Below, piece after piece: positions 1-7,831 of a stretch of 64,000 bases of DNA. Both the position numbers and the translations under genes were made by a program. Every line of letters starts with the position of its first letter. The first letter of the stretch is position 1. The stretch is from NCBI RefSeq assembly GCF_002019705.1, contig NZ_KV917377.1, forward strand, positions 1,238,565-1,302,564, in the 5' to 3' direction. This DNA comes from Shouchella patagoniensis. Lineage in GTDB: Bacteria > Bacillota > Bacilli > Bacillales > Bacillaceae_D. Under the pieces are notes generated by a model, which made no database searches, was not told where the DNA came from, and was given only the letters and a program-made list of their open reading frames with translations.

Positions 1-16
1 AAGAAACCTTAGATAA

Positions 17-1717
17 TTATGCTTGTTTTTGATCAACAATGCTACTTTTATTTCGTTCCTCATCTAAAAGCACACGTTTTAAAATTTTTCCAGTCAAAGT
101 AGCCGGTAATTCTTCTCTAAATTCAAATATTCTTGGTAATTTATAAGCTGCCATTCTCTTTCGGCAATAGTTCTCAAGTTCTTCTTCAGATACATGGTCG
201 CCTTCTTTCAAAACAACGTATGCCTTCACAGTCTCGCCTCTGTATTCATCAGGAATGCCTACAACAGCAGCTTGAATAATTGATTCGTGTTCATAAAGAA
301 CTTCTTCTACTTCCCGAGGATAAATATTATAACCACTTGCTATAATCATTTCTTTTTTGCGGTCTACTATATAAATATATCCTTCTTCATCCATTCTACC
401 CATGTCACCGCTCTTGAACCAATCCCCATGGAACGTTTGTTGCGTATCTTCTGGACGGTTCCAATAACCCGACATTACTTGTGGACCCTTTATAAAGACT
501 TCACCTATTTCACCAATTTCTGCTTCGCTTTCTTTTTCCATGGAATAAATCATGACTTCTGTGTCTGGCCAAGGTATACCAACACTACCTGATTTTCTTT
601 TATCCCAAATTGGATTTGCACAAGCAACAGGAGAGGTTTCAGTTAAACCATACCCTTCGACAATCCTGCCCTTTGTAAGTTTTTCAAATTTTTGTTGAAC
701 CTCTAAAGGAAGTGCTGATGCACCACTAATACAAGCTTTTATAGATGTAAGATCATAATCTGCAATATCAGAGCGATTACATAGCGCAATGTACATAGTT
801 GGTGCTCCCGGAAACAAAGTCACTTTTTGCTTCTCAATCGTTTTTAACACATCTTTTGGATTAAACTTCGGAAGTAAAACCATTGTTTGTGCTTTCATTA
901 CTGCAACATTCATAACTGCTGTCATGCCATACACGTGAAAAAATGGCATGACGCCAAGAATGCGCTCACTTCCTTCTTCCGCTTTATAAAGCCAGGCATC
1001 ACATTGCATAGCATTTACAACTAAGTTTCGATGAGACAGCATAACTCCTTTCGCAAGACCTGTTGTCCCACCAGTGTATTGTAACAATGCTAAATCAGAG
1101 GAAGATACTTCGACTTTTGGCTCAATTGCTTTTCCTTCTTTAATCAATTGAGAAAAACGTAAAATCCTTTCTGAATACTCTACTTTAACTGCAGGTATCC
1201 CTTGTTTTTTCTGAACAAATGGAAAGAGCAAGCCCTTAGGGAAAGGAAGATAATCTGGGATCGTGGTCACGATAATGAGTTCAAGTGGTGTAGAGTCCAT
1301 AACCTTTTGCACACGCGGTAAAACTGAATCCAAGCATAAAATTACTTTGGCTCCCGAATCAACTAATTGATGCTGCAATTCTCGTTCTACATAGAGTGGG
1401 TTTGTTTGCACAACGATACCACCGACCATTAAAACGCCATAATAGCTAATAATTGACTGCGGGCTATTTGCTAACATGACCGCAACTCGATCGCCTTTTT
1501 TTACACCTAGTTTAAGAAGTTGATTAGCAAATTTCAACGATTGGTCATACAACGTTTCATACGTCACTTTTTTACCAAGAAAATGAACCGCTTCGTGCTC
1601 TGGATATTTTTTGGCTGATTGTTTGAAAAAATGCTGTAAAGGTACATCGTCATAATCAATTGAGGTACTAATTCCCTCTGGGTATTGTTGCATCCACCTT
1701 TTTTCAACGATCTCCAT
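17..1717 (-). CDS. lcfA: Long-chain fatty acid-CoA ligase
   Basis: This 566-residue acyl-CoA synthetase activates long-chain fatty acids to acyl-CoA with ATP and CoA, the entry step to beta-oxidation, probably at the inner face of the membrane. The AMP-binding loop YTGGTTGLAKG lies at about residues 214-224, GYGLTETSP at about 358, and the C-terminal DRKKEMIIASGYNIYPREVEE region ends with the GKILKR lysine. Length is normal for the family. The ATG at 1717 has a strong ribosome binding site (GGAGGAGAAC). In B. subtilis lcfA follows yshE and begins the fadR-etfBA operon; here a terminator and about 490 bases separate it from the yshE cluster, and the genes after it lie outside the window. A CcpA box sits in its promoter. 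Confidence 0.93.
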   Translation of the reverse strand: MEIVEKRWMQQYPEGISTSIDYDDVPLQHFFKQSAKKYPEHEAVHFLGKKVTYETLYDQSLKFANQLLKLGVKKGDRVAVMLANSPQSIISYYGVLMVGGIVVQTNPLYVERELQHQLVDSGAKVILCLDSVLPRVQKVMDSTPLELIIVTTIPDYLPFPKGLLFPFVQKKQGIPAVKVEYSERILRFSQLIKEGKAIEPKVEVSSSDLALLQYTGGTTGLAKGVMLSHRNLVVNAMQCDAWLYKAEEGSERILGVMPFFHVYGMTAVMNVAVMKAQTMVLLPKFNPKDVLKTIEKQKVTLFPGAPTMYIALCNRSDIADYDLTSIKACISGASALPLEVQQKFEKLTKGRIVEGYGLTETSPVACANPIWDKRKSGSVGIPWPDTEVMIYSMEKESEAEIGEIGEVFIKGPQVMSGYWNRPEDTQQTFHGDWFKSGDMGRMDEEGYIYIVDRKKEMIIASGYNIYPREVEEVLYEHESIIQAAVVGIPDEYRGETVKAYVVLKEGDHVSEEELENYCRKRMAAYKLPRIFEFREELPATLTGKILKRVLLDEERNKSSIVDQKQA

Positions 1718-1770
1718 TGTTCTCCTCCTTTAATTAGGGCTCCTCTCGCAAATTGATTCTCCTCTACTCC

Positions 1771-1799
1771 ATTGTATTGTAATCGTTTTCATTTTCCAA
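1771..1799 (-). promoter_or_regulatory. lcfA sigma-A promoter with CcpA (cre) box in the spacer
   Basis: Read on the minus strand the site is TTGGAA (1794-1799), a 17-base spacer, and TACAAT (1771-1776). The spacer is filled by a cre box at 1777-1792 that matches the consensus WTGNAANCGNWNNCW in both orientations (TTGTAATCGTTTTCA on the plus strand). A repressor bound there would block RNA polymerase. Catabolite repression of lcfA by CcpA is known in B. subtilis. No clear FadR operator was seen nearby. Confidence 0.7.
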
Positions 1800-1881
1800 T
1801 TGTTTTTTTGTTTTTTTATAAAAAGTTAGATTTATTTGTATGTAAAATAAATAATGTACTTTGAAAACCTCTCCTATCGAA

Positions 1882-1914
1882 AACAAACTAACTATGAGAT
1901 AAAAGCTCATAGTT
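1882..1914 (-). terminator. Possible second terminator downstream of the yshE cluster
   Basis: A perfect 9-bp inverted repeat (AACTATGAG at 1890-1898 and CTCATAGTT at 1906-1914) is followed on the minus strand by the T-rich AGTTTGTTTTC. It is weaker than the hairpin at 2135-2186 and may only be a backup. Confidence 0.35.
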
Positions 1915-1966
1915 ATTATTCAACTGGTTCTTAATTGCTTATTTTTAATTCCAATGACATAGCATC

Positions 1967-2107
1967 ATGATGAGTAGCAAACTAAAGGACAGTATTCATA
2001 GACTCACGCGGAGCAAAGACGAAGATGAGCTTTACAGCTAACACTATGAGGGGTATCCATTGTGGTCTCAAAAAGCAACGACTATTCTGCGAGCGGTGAC
2101 AAAATGA
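1967..2107 (+). pseudogene. Decayed short reading frame with an in-frame stop
   Basis: From an ATG pair at 1967-1972 the plus strand encodes 24 residues with a charged, protein-like composition (KLKDSIHRLTRSKDEDELYS), then TAA at 2039-2041, then 21 further codons in the same frame (HYEGYPLWSQKATTILRAVTK ending at 2107). If the TAA replaced a tyrosine codon this would read as one continuous segment. There is no good ribosome binding site and an in-frame TGA stands just upstream, so it may be the remnant of a longer gene. The family is not recognised, and chance cannot be ruled out. Confidence 0.25.
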
Positions 2108-2134
2108 GGAATCGATCACATTTTACATTCATTA

Positions 2135-2186
2135 ATAAAAAAGCTTACCGACGGACTCATTTTCATTAGAATTCGTCGACAAGCTA
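2135..2186 (-). terminator. Terminator of the polX-mutS2-yshE operon
   Basis: On the minus strand AGCTTGTCGACG (2185-2174) pairs with CGTCGGTAAGCT (2153-2142), two mismatches, and is followed by TTTTTTATT. It lies 25 bases after the stop codon of the 27-codon gene that closes the operon. Confidence 0.6.
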
Positions 2187-2210
2187 AGAAAAACCATTCT
2201 ATCAATGTCT

Positions 2211-2294
2211 CTAAGCAAAGATGAATAAAAAAATAATACCGGCTAGAGCGAATACGCCACAGCATACATAAAGAATCTTTATTAACAATTCCAT
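2211..2294 (-). CDS. 27-residue single-pass membrane microprotein downstream of yshE
   Basis: A short reading frame of 27 codons starts with ATG at 2294 and stops with TAG at 2211-2213. It begins MELLIKILYVCCGVF and is almost entirely hydrophobic, one membrane span of about 22 residues with an adjacent cysteine pair (CC at 11-12) and one lysine near the start. The ribosome binding site GAGGTG begins inside the stop codon of yshE, seven bases before the ATG, so the two genes are only 10 bases apart and are probably translationally coupled. The operon terminator follows directly. Function is unknown; a partner or assembly factor of the DUF350 protein is a guess from position. A different frame through the same bases (2116-2298) runs through the terminator and is not believed. 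Confidence 0.6.
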   Translation of the reverse strand: MELLIKILYVCCGVFALAGIIFLFIFA

Positions 2295-2304
2295 TCAAAC
2301 ACCT

Positions 2305-2715
2305 CTACGCTTTTATACCTGCACCAATAACAAACGATAAACCAACAGATAACAACAGAGATAAAAGACCGACAGCACGATTATCATTACCTATTTCTTC
2401 ATCAACTTTAAATCCAGGCATTAAGAATTCGAAAATGAAGTAACTAAATAAGAGTAGGACAAAGCCAACTACACCCCAAAGAAGCATCATCAATAACGAA
2501 TCTGACTGCTGGATAGAGGAGGCAAAAATATTAGCAACACCAAATATTTTCCCCCCCGTTGCCATCGCAACTGCAATGTTGCCTCGTTTGATTTCTTCCC
2601 AATTGCTATAGCTTGTAACTGTCTCAAATATCGTTAAAAATACAACAAGCATCAGAATTGTTACACTGTAATTGGCAATCGTTAAGATCCATTCATTTTC
2701 TAGAAGAACCTCCAT
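2305..2715 (-). CDS. yshE: DUF350 family membrane protein
   Basis: This 136-residue protein has four predicted membrane spans (about 10-30, 47-70, 76-98, 112-134) and the family signature NWEEIKRGNIAVAMATGGK between spans one and two. DUF350 proteins are small inner-membrane proteins of unknown biochemical role; the conserved polar loop suggests a functional site. It lies 17 bases downstream of mutS2 and is followed by a membrane microprotein, all apparently in one transcript from polX. The same mutS2-yshE order occurs in B. subtilis. Identification rests on the signature, the length and the synteny. Confidence 0.85.
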   Translation of the reverse strand: MEVLLENEWILTIANYSVTILMLVVFLTIFETVTSYSNWEEIKRGNIAVAMATGGKIFGVANIFASSIQQSDSLLMMLLWGVVGFVLLLFSYFIFEFLMPGFKVDEEIGNDNRAVGLLSLLLSVGLSFVIGAGIKA

Positions 2716-2731
2716 CGCTCGCTTCCTCTCT

Positions 2732-5092
2732 CTATTTCAATTCAATGACTGTATTGCCAAGTCCACCTTCGTTCATCCCTCCATCACGCGCTGATTTGAT
2801 TCTAGGATGATTTGCAACATATTGCTTTACTCCTTTACGCAAGGCTCCAGTCCCCTTACCGTGAATGATTGATACTTGATGATACCCAGCAAGCAGTGCA
2901 TCGTCAATGTATTTTTCCACACGTTGCATTGCATCTTCATAGCGTTCTCCACGCAAGTCTAATTCAGACTTCACATGAGCATCATTCCCACGAATCGTTG
3001 TAATGGCTTTTGTTGGTTCCGGCGCTTTTTCTAGCAACTGCATATCTTCTAGTTCGACCGTCATTTTCATAATCCCGAGTTGGACTTGAAATTCATTATC
3101 TGTAACCTTTTTAATAACGGAACCTTTTTGATTGAAGCTTAAAACCTTTACTTCGTCTCCAACTTTGGGAATTCGTTTCGCTTTTTCTGCTCTTTTTTTC
3201 ACTTGCTTCTGTTTCTTAGAAACCAATTTAGGAACGGCGGCATCGAGATGCTTTTTCGCATCAATCAATTTATGCTCTTTGATCGCTGCACCTTCTTTTT
3301 GCAGGTCACGTAACTCTTCAATAATCACTTCTGCTTCTTCTCTTGCATTAGTAATCGCTTTATTTGCTTCTGCCTCTGCTTCCTCCATCATTTTCTCTCT
3401 CATTTTTTCAAATGAGGCAAGCTTCAACTCTAACTCTTTTTTTACTGTCTCAGCTTCTCTGCGTATTGTCTCAGCTTTTACCCATTCCACTTGAGCAGAT
3501 TTTTGGCTTTCCTCAAGAAAGGCAATCATCTTCTCCACTTGCGTCGCGTCACTGTTAATTTGTTGTTTTGCCGACTCGATCACCGATTCAGATAATCCCA
3601 ATCTACGGGAAATCGCAAAGGCATTGCTGCGTCCAGGAACACCTACTAAAAGTCGATACGTTGGCCGTAATGTTTCAACATCAAATTCAACACTCGCGTT
3701 CAAAGCACCTTCCCTGTTATAAGCATATCCTTTAAGTTCACTATAATGAGTTGTTGCAGCCGCTAATGCGCCTCTCTGATAAACATAGTCGAGAATGGAA
3801 ATTGCTAGTGCCGCACCTTCTGTTGGATCCGTTCCTGCACCAAGTTCATCAAATAACACTAAACTATTCTCATTCATTTGATCTAGTATTGATACTATAT
3901 TTCTCATATGAGATGAAAAAGTACTCAAACTTTGTTCTATTGATTGTTCATCACCAATATCAGCAAAAATATGTTCAAATACGGCTAACTCCGATTCTTC
4001 GTCAGCAGGTACATGAAGTCCAGATTGTGCCATTAGGGTTAACAAACCAATTGTTTTTAACGTTACTGTTTTCCCACCCGTATTTGGTCCGGTTATTATA
4101 AGAGAACGAACGTTATCCCCGATTGCTACATCACTTGGAACAACTTCTTCGGCAGGTAAAAGCGGATGACGTGCTTGACGTAAATCTAAATAACCACGAT
4201 CATTTAACTTTGGTTTGATGGCTTTAATTGCTTTTGCATAAAATGCTTTGGCAAATATAAAATCGAAAGAAGCTAACGTCTCAACATTAATCAATAATTG
4301 TTCAGCTTCTTCACCAACTTGTACTGATAATTCTGCTAAGATCCGTTCAACTTCTCGTCTTTCGTTTGATTTTGCCTCTGTTAGTTGATTATTTAAGGTA
4401 ACAATGGAACCAGGCTCAATAAAGAGTGTTGCACCTGAAGAAGATTGATCGTGGACAATTCCGCCAAATGATCCGCGATACTCTTGTTTAACTGGAATCA
4501 CATAACGATCACCGCGGATTGTCACAATTGCATCTGACAACATTTTTCTCGTACTACTCGATCGAGTAAGTTGTTCAAGTTTTGACTTTACATTTGATTC
4601 ATAACTGCGCATTTGATGGCGAATGGTACGAAGTGCATTACTAGCACTATCCAACACAAACCCATTATCATCGATACACTGCTTAATCGCTTTTTCCAAT
4701 TGCGATAATGGCTCAATAAGCGCAATGTTCTCTTCAAGTAAAGGAACTTGAATATGACCTTCATCTATAATTTCTTCCAAGAAGAATTTTAATCTTTTGC
4801 CTCCATACAATGTAGAGGCAATATCAATTAGTTCAGTTGCAGATAATGAACCTCCAATAGCTGCTCTTTTTATATGAGCTCGAATATCGGTGATCCCACC
4901 AAGTGGGACCTGTCCTTTTAAACGAAGAACATTTGAAGCTTCCGCGGTTTCTTCCTGTTGTTTAACAACTTCATCTAAACTTGTTGACGGAACAAGTTCC
5001 ATTGCTTTTTGTCGACCTAACGAGGAAGCAACATGCTCAATAAGTTGTTGCTTCATTTTGCTATATTCTAATACGCGCTGCACGTGTTCCAT
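2732..5092 (-). CDS. mutS2: Endonuclease MutS2 (MutS family ATPase with Smr domain)
   Basis: At 786 residues this has the usual MutS2 length. A helical core leads to an ABC-type ATPase with Walker A GPNTGGKT at 335-342 and a Walker B region VLFDELGAGTDP at about 410-421, then a long Glu/Lys-rich coiled coil (about 505-630). It ends in an Smr nuclease domain with LDLRG and the HGKGTG motif (about 711-786). It lacks the mismatch-recognition domain of MutS. MutS2 binds branched DNA and collided ribosomes and acts against homologous recombination or in ribosome rescue, depending on species. RBS AAGGGGG precedes the ATG by eight bases. It follows polX by 19 bases in the same operon. Confidence 0.96.
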   Translation of the reverse strand: MEHVQRVLEYSKMKQQLIEHVASSLGRQKAMELVPSTSLDEVVKQQEETAEASNVLRLKGQVPLGGITDIRAHIKRAAIGGSLSATELIDIASTLYGGKRLKFFLEEIIDEGHIQVPLLEENIALIEPLSQLEKAIKQCIDDNGFVLDSASNALRTIRHQMRSYESNVKSKLEQLTRSSSTRKMLSDAIVTIRGDRYVIPVKQEYRGSFGGIVHDQSSSGATLFIEPGSIVTLNNQLTEAKSNERREVERILAELSVQVGEEAEQLLINVETLASFDFIFAKAFYAKAIKAIKPKLNDRGYLDLRQARHPLLPAEEVVPSDVAIGDNVRSLIITGPNTGGKTVTLKTIGLLTLMAQSGLHVPADEESELAVFEHIFADIGDEQSIEQSLSTFSSHMRNIVSILDQMNENSLVLFDELGAGTDPTEGAALAISILDYVYQRGALAAATTHYSELKGYAYNREGALNASVEFDVETLRPTYRLLVGVPGRSNAFAISRRLGLSESVIESAKQQINSDATQVEKMIAFLEESQKSAQVEWVKAETIRREAETVKKELELKLASFEKMREKMMEEAEAEANKAITNAREEAEVIIEELRDLQKEGAAIKEHKLIDAKKHLDAAVPKLVSKKQKQVKKRAEKAKRIPKVGDEVKVLSFNQKGSVIKKVTDNEFQVQLGIMKMTVELEDMQLLEKAPEPTKAITTIRGNDAHVKSELDLRGERYEDAMQRVEKYIDDALLAGYHQVSIIHGKGTGALRKGVKQYVANHPRIKSARDGGMNEGGLGNTVIELK

Positions 5093-5111
5093 TTGTGCAA
5101 CCCCCTTCTTT

Positions 5112-6833
5112 TTAAAACTTACGTTTATCTTTTAACCATTCTTTTAATCGATCAAGTGGCCACAAATTAATGATTTGCTCGTGTGAAAGCATCGCTTTTC
5201 TGGCATGAGCGTAACCATAGTCGACAAATGATAATGTTTGTACGCGATGGGCATCAGAATTAATTGAGATTAGCGCACTTTTTTCAGCCGCCCTCTTTAA
5301 CCATTTAACTTCTAAATCCAACCGACTTGGACTTGAATTTAATTCCAATGCTGTATTTGTTTCTGCCGCCCACTCAATCAATTGTTCCACATCAACATCA
5401 TAACCTTCCCGACGCCCTATTAATCGCCCAGTTGGATGTGCTATGAGATTAACATTAGGATTAAACATTGCTTGCTTCAAACGCGCCATTAAAGTCTCTC
5501 TGTTTTGGGAAAAAGCAGAATGAATAGACGCTATCACAAAATCGACTTCCTCAAGCACGCTATCCGGATAATCAAGTTCTCCATTTGGTAAGATATCCAT
5601 CTCAATCCCTGTTAAAATAGTGAAATTAGAATTCACTTGATTGTATGCATGGATTCGATTGTGTTGCTCTTTTAATCGCTCGATCGATAATCCGTTAGCG
5701 ACCTTTAAGTAACGAGAATGGTCGGTAATAGCCATATGAGAATAGTTTCTTTCTTTTGCAGCTTCGGCCATTTCTTCAATCGAATGGGCACCATCACTCC
5801 ATGTTGTATGCATATGAAGGTCGGCGCGAGCATCAGAAGAACTTACGGTTACATCGTATTCTTTATAACGTTCAATTTCGCTACCATCTTCTCGTGCTTC
5901 AGGAGGAACATAAGGTAGTCCAAAATGATTAAAAAACAACGTTTCATTTTTAAATATCAGTATCTCACCTGTTTCTTGACATTCGATACCATATTCATTT
6001 ATTTTCTCATTTTGTTGTTTCGCTAATTGTCTCATTTTTACATTATGGTCTTTTGAGCCAGTAAAATGATGAAGAGCTGTAGCAAATTCTTTGTCTGCAA
6101 CCAGACGAAAATCAACTGAAATCGTATTTGCTTCAAGCGTAAGTTCTACTGATACCTTTGTATCACCTTTCGCAATGACCCCTTTTATTCCCTCTAAATT
6201 CAATAACTGTTCTCTGACAGAAGGTACATCATCCGTTGCAATAATATAATCAATATCTTTGACCGTCTCTCTCATACGTCTTAAGCTGCCTGCTCTAGAG
6301 AAACGAATCACATCAGTTATTTTTTCTAATTGTCCCTCTAATTGTTCTGCGAACGGCAAAACTTGTGCAATTGGCAATCTTTCAGGTCTGGTGTTCCAAA
6401 CTTCAAATGCTTCCACAATTTTTTGCTCTGATTTCTCACCAAAACCCGCCAGACCTCTAATCTTATGTTCCTTCGCAGCTTGCAGTAAACGATCCGCATC
6501 GGTAACACCTAATTCTCGATACAAACGTCCAATTTTTTTGCCACCAAGCCCAGGTAATGTTAGTAATGGAATAAGCCCGTCCGGAATCTCATTTTTTAAT
6601 TCTTCCAACGTCGTTGAAACACCCGTTTGTTTAAGTTCCAAAATGACATCAGACGTTGCTTGTCCTATACCAGCGAGTTGTTTAGGGTCAGCAATTTGTT
6701 CTAGATTACGCTCATCTTTTTCTAAAGCCTGTGCCGCTTTACGATAAGCGGATATTTTAAAAGGATTTTCCCCTTTTATTTCAAGATACACTGCTATTTC
6801 TTCTAATAGTTGAATCACTTGTTTTTTGTCCAC
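5112..6833 (-). CDS. polX: DNA polymerase X with PHP phosphoesterase domain
   Basis: This 573-residue family X polymerase has N-terminal helix-hairpin-helix DNA binding (LPGLGGKKIGRLY at about 92-105), a nucleotidyltransferase palm (GSLRRMRETVKDIDYI, about 182-197), and a C-terminal PHP domain with metal ligands in DLHMHTTWSDG (about 335) and further histidines (SIHSAFS, SDAHR). The family does gap filling in base excision repair and has PHP-dependent 3'-5' exonuclease activity. The start codon is GTG at 6831-6833, as judged from the MDKKQVIQLLEEIAVY start shared by relatives; AAGGGG is eight bases upstream. It heads the polX-mutS2-yshE operon. Confidence 0.95.
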   Translation of the reverse strand: MDKKQVIQLLEEIAVYLEIKGENPFKISAYRKAAQALEKDERNLEQIADPKQLAGIGQATSDVILELKQTGVSTTLEELKNEIPDGLIPLLTLPGLGGKKIGRLYRELGVTDADRLLQAAKEHKIRGLAGFGEKSEQKIVEAFEVWNTRPERLPIAQVLPFAEQLEGQLEKITDVIRFSRAGSLRRMRETVKDIDYIIATDDVPSVREQLLNLEGIKGVIAKGDTKVSVELTLEANTISVDFRLVADKEFATALHHFTGSKDHNVKMRQLAKQQNEKINEYGIECQETGEILIFKNETLFFNHFGLPYVPPEAREDGSEIERYKEYDVTVSSSDARADLHMHTTWSDGAHSIEEMAEAAKERNYSHMAITDHSRYLKVANGLSIERLKEQHNRIHAYNQVNSNFTILTGIEMDILPNGELDYPDSVLEEVDFVIASIHSAFSQNRETLMARLKQAMFNPNVNLIAHPTGRLIGRREGYDVDVEQLIEWAAETNTALELNSSPSRLDLEVKWLKRAAEKSALISINSDAHRVQTLSFVDYGYAHARKAMLSHEQIINLWPLDRLKEWLKDKRKF

Positions 6834-6861
6834 TTACCTCGCCCCTTTACTTGCTGCCTCT

Positions 6862-6891
6862 ATCATAACGAGTTTAGTTTGTGAAAATCAA
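6862..6891 (-). promoter_or_regulatory. Promoter of the polX operon
   Basis: On the minus strand TTGATT (6886-6891) and TATGAT (6862-6867) are separated by 18 bases, about 30 bases before the GTG start of polX and just after the cvpA terminator. Confidence 0.45.
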
Positions 6892-6901
6892 ACCGAATAT
6901 T

Positions 6902-6936
6902 AGAAAAGACAGCCCGCAATCCGCGCGAGCTGTCAC
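6902..6936 (-). terminator. Terminator of zapA-cvpA
   Basis: GACAGC (6908-6913) and GCTGTC (6929-6934) form a GC-rich hairpin; on the minus strand it is followed by TTTTC. The cvpA stop codon touches its base. Confidence 0.7.
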
Positions 6937-7476
6937 TTAAAATGTCGGACGTACCCATAATTCATTTAACCAATCAGATAAATAAGGTGTATTATAAATC
7001 ATGAACTCTGCTATTATAGAAGATTGCAATGCAGATTGAACTCCATTAATTGGAATAACTGTTGCAACATAGAGCAACACAAATACAAGTAAATAATTTT
7101 CTACGAAGCCTAAAATACCTCCGAAAAGTTTATTAATCGTATTTAGAATCGGTAAATGGGACACAAAGTCTAGCATTGAACCAATAATATGCAAGATTAT
7201 TTTAGTTCCAAAGAACAAAATTGCGAATGCAATTGCTGAATAGTAAACACTTTCTGCGTCAAAGGAATTAATAATCATACCAAAGGCACCCTCCGCAGAA
7301 AAATCAGGGTAAGGGATATACAACCGAATGGTGCTAGCGAGTTGTTCATAATAACTCCATGCTACAAATATAGCAACAAAAAAGCTTACTAAATGGATTA
7401 GCTGTAAAATGAACCCTCTGCGTCGGCCTATAAAAAAGCCAAAAATCAGCAAAAGCATAATAACTAAACTGAGCAT
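6937..7476 (-). CDS. cvpA: CvpA family membrane protein
   Basis: This 179-residue protein has four to five predicted membrane spans and starts MLSLVIMLLLIFGFFIGRRRGFILQ, the typical CvpA/YshB start with the G-RRG motif after the first span. CvpA-type proteins are linked to colicin V production in E. coli and to envelope functions elsewhere; the molecular role is not known. Its ATG lies one base after the zapA stop, and the ribosome binding site GAAGGAG is inside the end of zapA, so the two are translationally coupled, as in other Bacillus. Confidence 0.85.
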   Translation of the reverse strand: MLSLVIMLLLIFGFFIGRRRGFILQLIHLVSFFVAIFVAWSYYEQLASTIRLYIPYPDFSAEGAFGMIINSFDAESVYYSAIAFAILFFGTKIILHIIGSMLDFVSHLPILNTINKLFGGILGFVENYLLVFVLLYVATVIPINGVQSALQSSIIAEFMIYNTPYLSDWLNELWVRPTF

Positions 7477-7477
7477 T

Positions 7478-7714
7478 TCATTCTCCTTCGTTTTCTCGTT
7501 TCAATTTCAAATATTCATCAGCAATGTTTAAAGCCGTTAACACTGATAATTTTGTTGTATCTAAATATGGATTCCGCTTTTTTAACTCATCCATTTTTTC
7601 ATTAATATAAGTTGCTACTTCTTTTACATGGGCAGGCTCTTCTTCGCTGACCACTTTATACATTTGGCCTTGTATACGGACCGTTGTTTTTGTTTTCTTG
7701 TCGCCATTCTCCAC
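7478..7714 (-). CDS. zapA: Cell division protein ZapA
   Basis: ZapA binds FtsZ and promotes bundling of filaments in the division ring. The protein has the family core TTVRIQGQMYKVVSEE and, later, KLSVLTALNIADEYLKLK, followed by a short coiled-coil end. The GTG at 7714 is chosen as start because GGGAGG stands seven bases before it and it gives MENGDKKTKTT, like B. subtilis ZapA; a frame extending to an ATG at 7732 would place the ribosome binding site inside the gene. Length is then 78 residues. Confidence 0.88.
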   Translation of the reverse strand: MENGDKKTKTTVRIQGQMYKVVSEEEPAHVKEVATYINEKMDELKKRNPYLDTTKLSVLTALNIADEYLKLKRENEGE

Positions 7715-7758
7715 GAAAGAACCTCCCAGCACGTTGCGCCATACTAAAACTATGTTTC

Positions 7759-7787
7759 ATCATACCATGTAGTTGTTAAATTGAAAA
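7759..7787 (-). promoter_or_regulatory. Possible promoter of zapA-cvpA
   Basis: On the minus strand an extended -10 (TGG then TATGAT, 7759-7764) is preceded after 17 bases by a weak -35, TTTTCA (7782-7787). It lies between the pheT terminator and zapA. Confidence 0.35.
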
Positions 7788-7788
7788 C

Positions 7789-7826
7789 CAAAAAACGATC
7801 ACCCCTTTAGGGCAACCGTTTTCTAT
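7789..7826 (-). terminator. Terminator of pheST
   Basis: AAAACG (7792-7797) and CGTTTT (7817-7822) enclose a stem that is continuous over 13 pairs on the minus strand when G-U pairs are allowed, followed by TTTTTTGG. It comes right after the pheT stop. Confidence 0.75.
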
Positions 7827-7831
7827 AATGA

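Noticed and set aside
2116-2298. 60-residue minus-strand frame downstream of yshE
   Set aside because: It runs through the operon terminator and is out of frame with the better 27-codon frame at 2211-2294.
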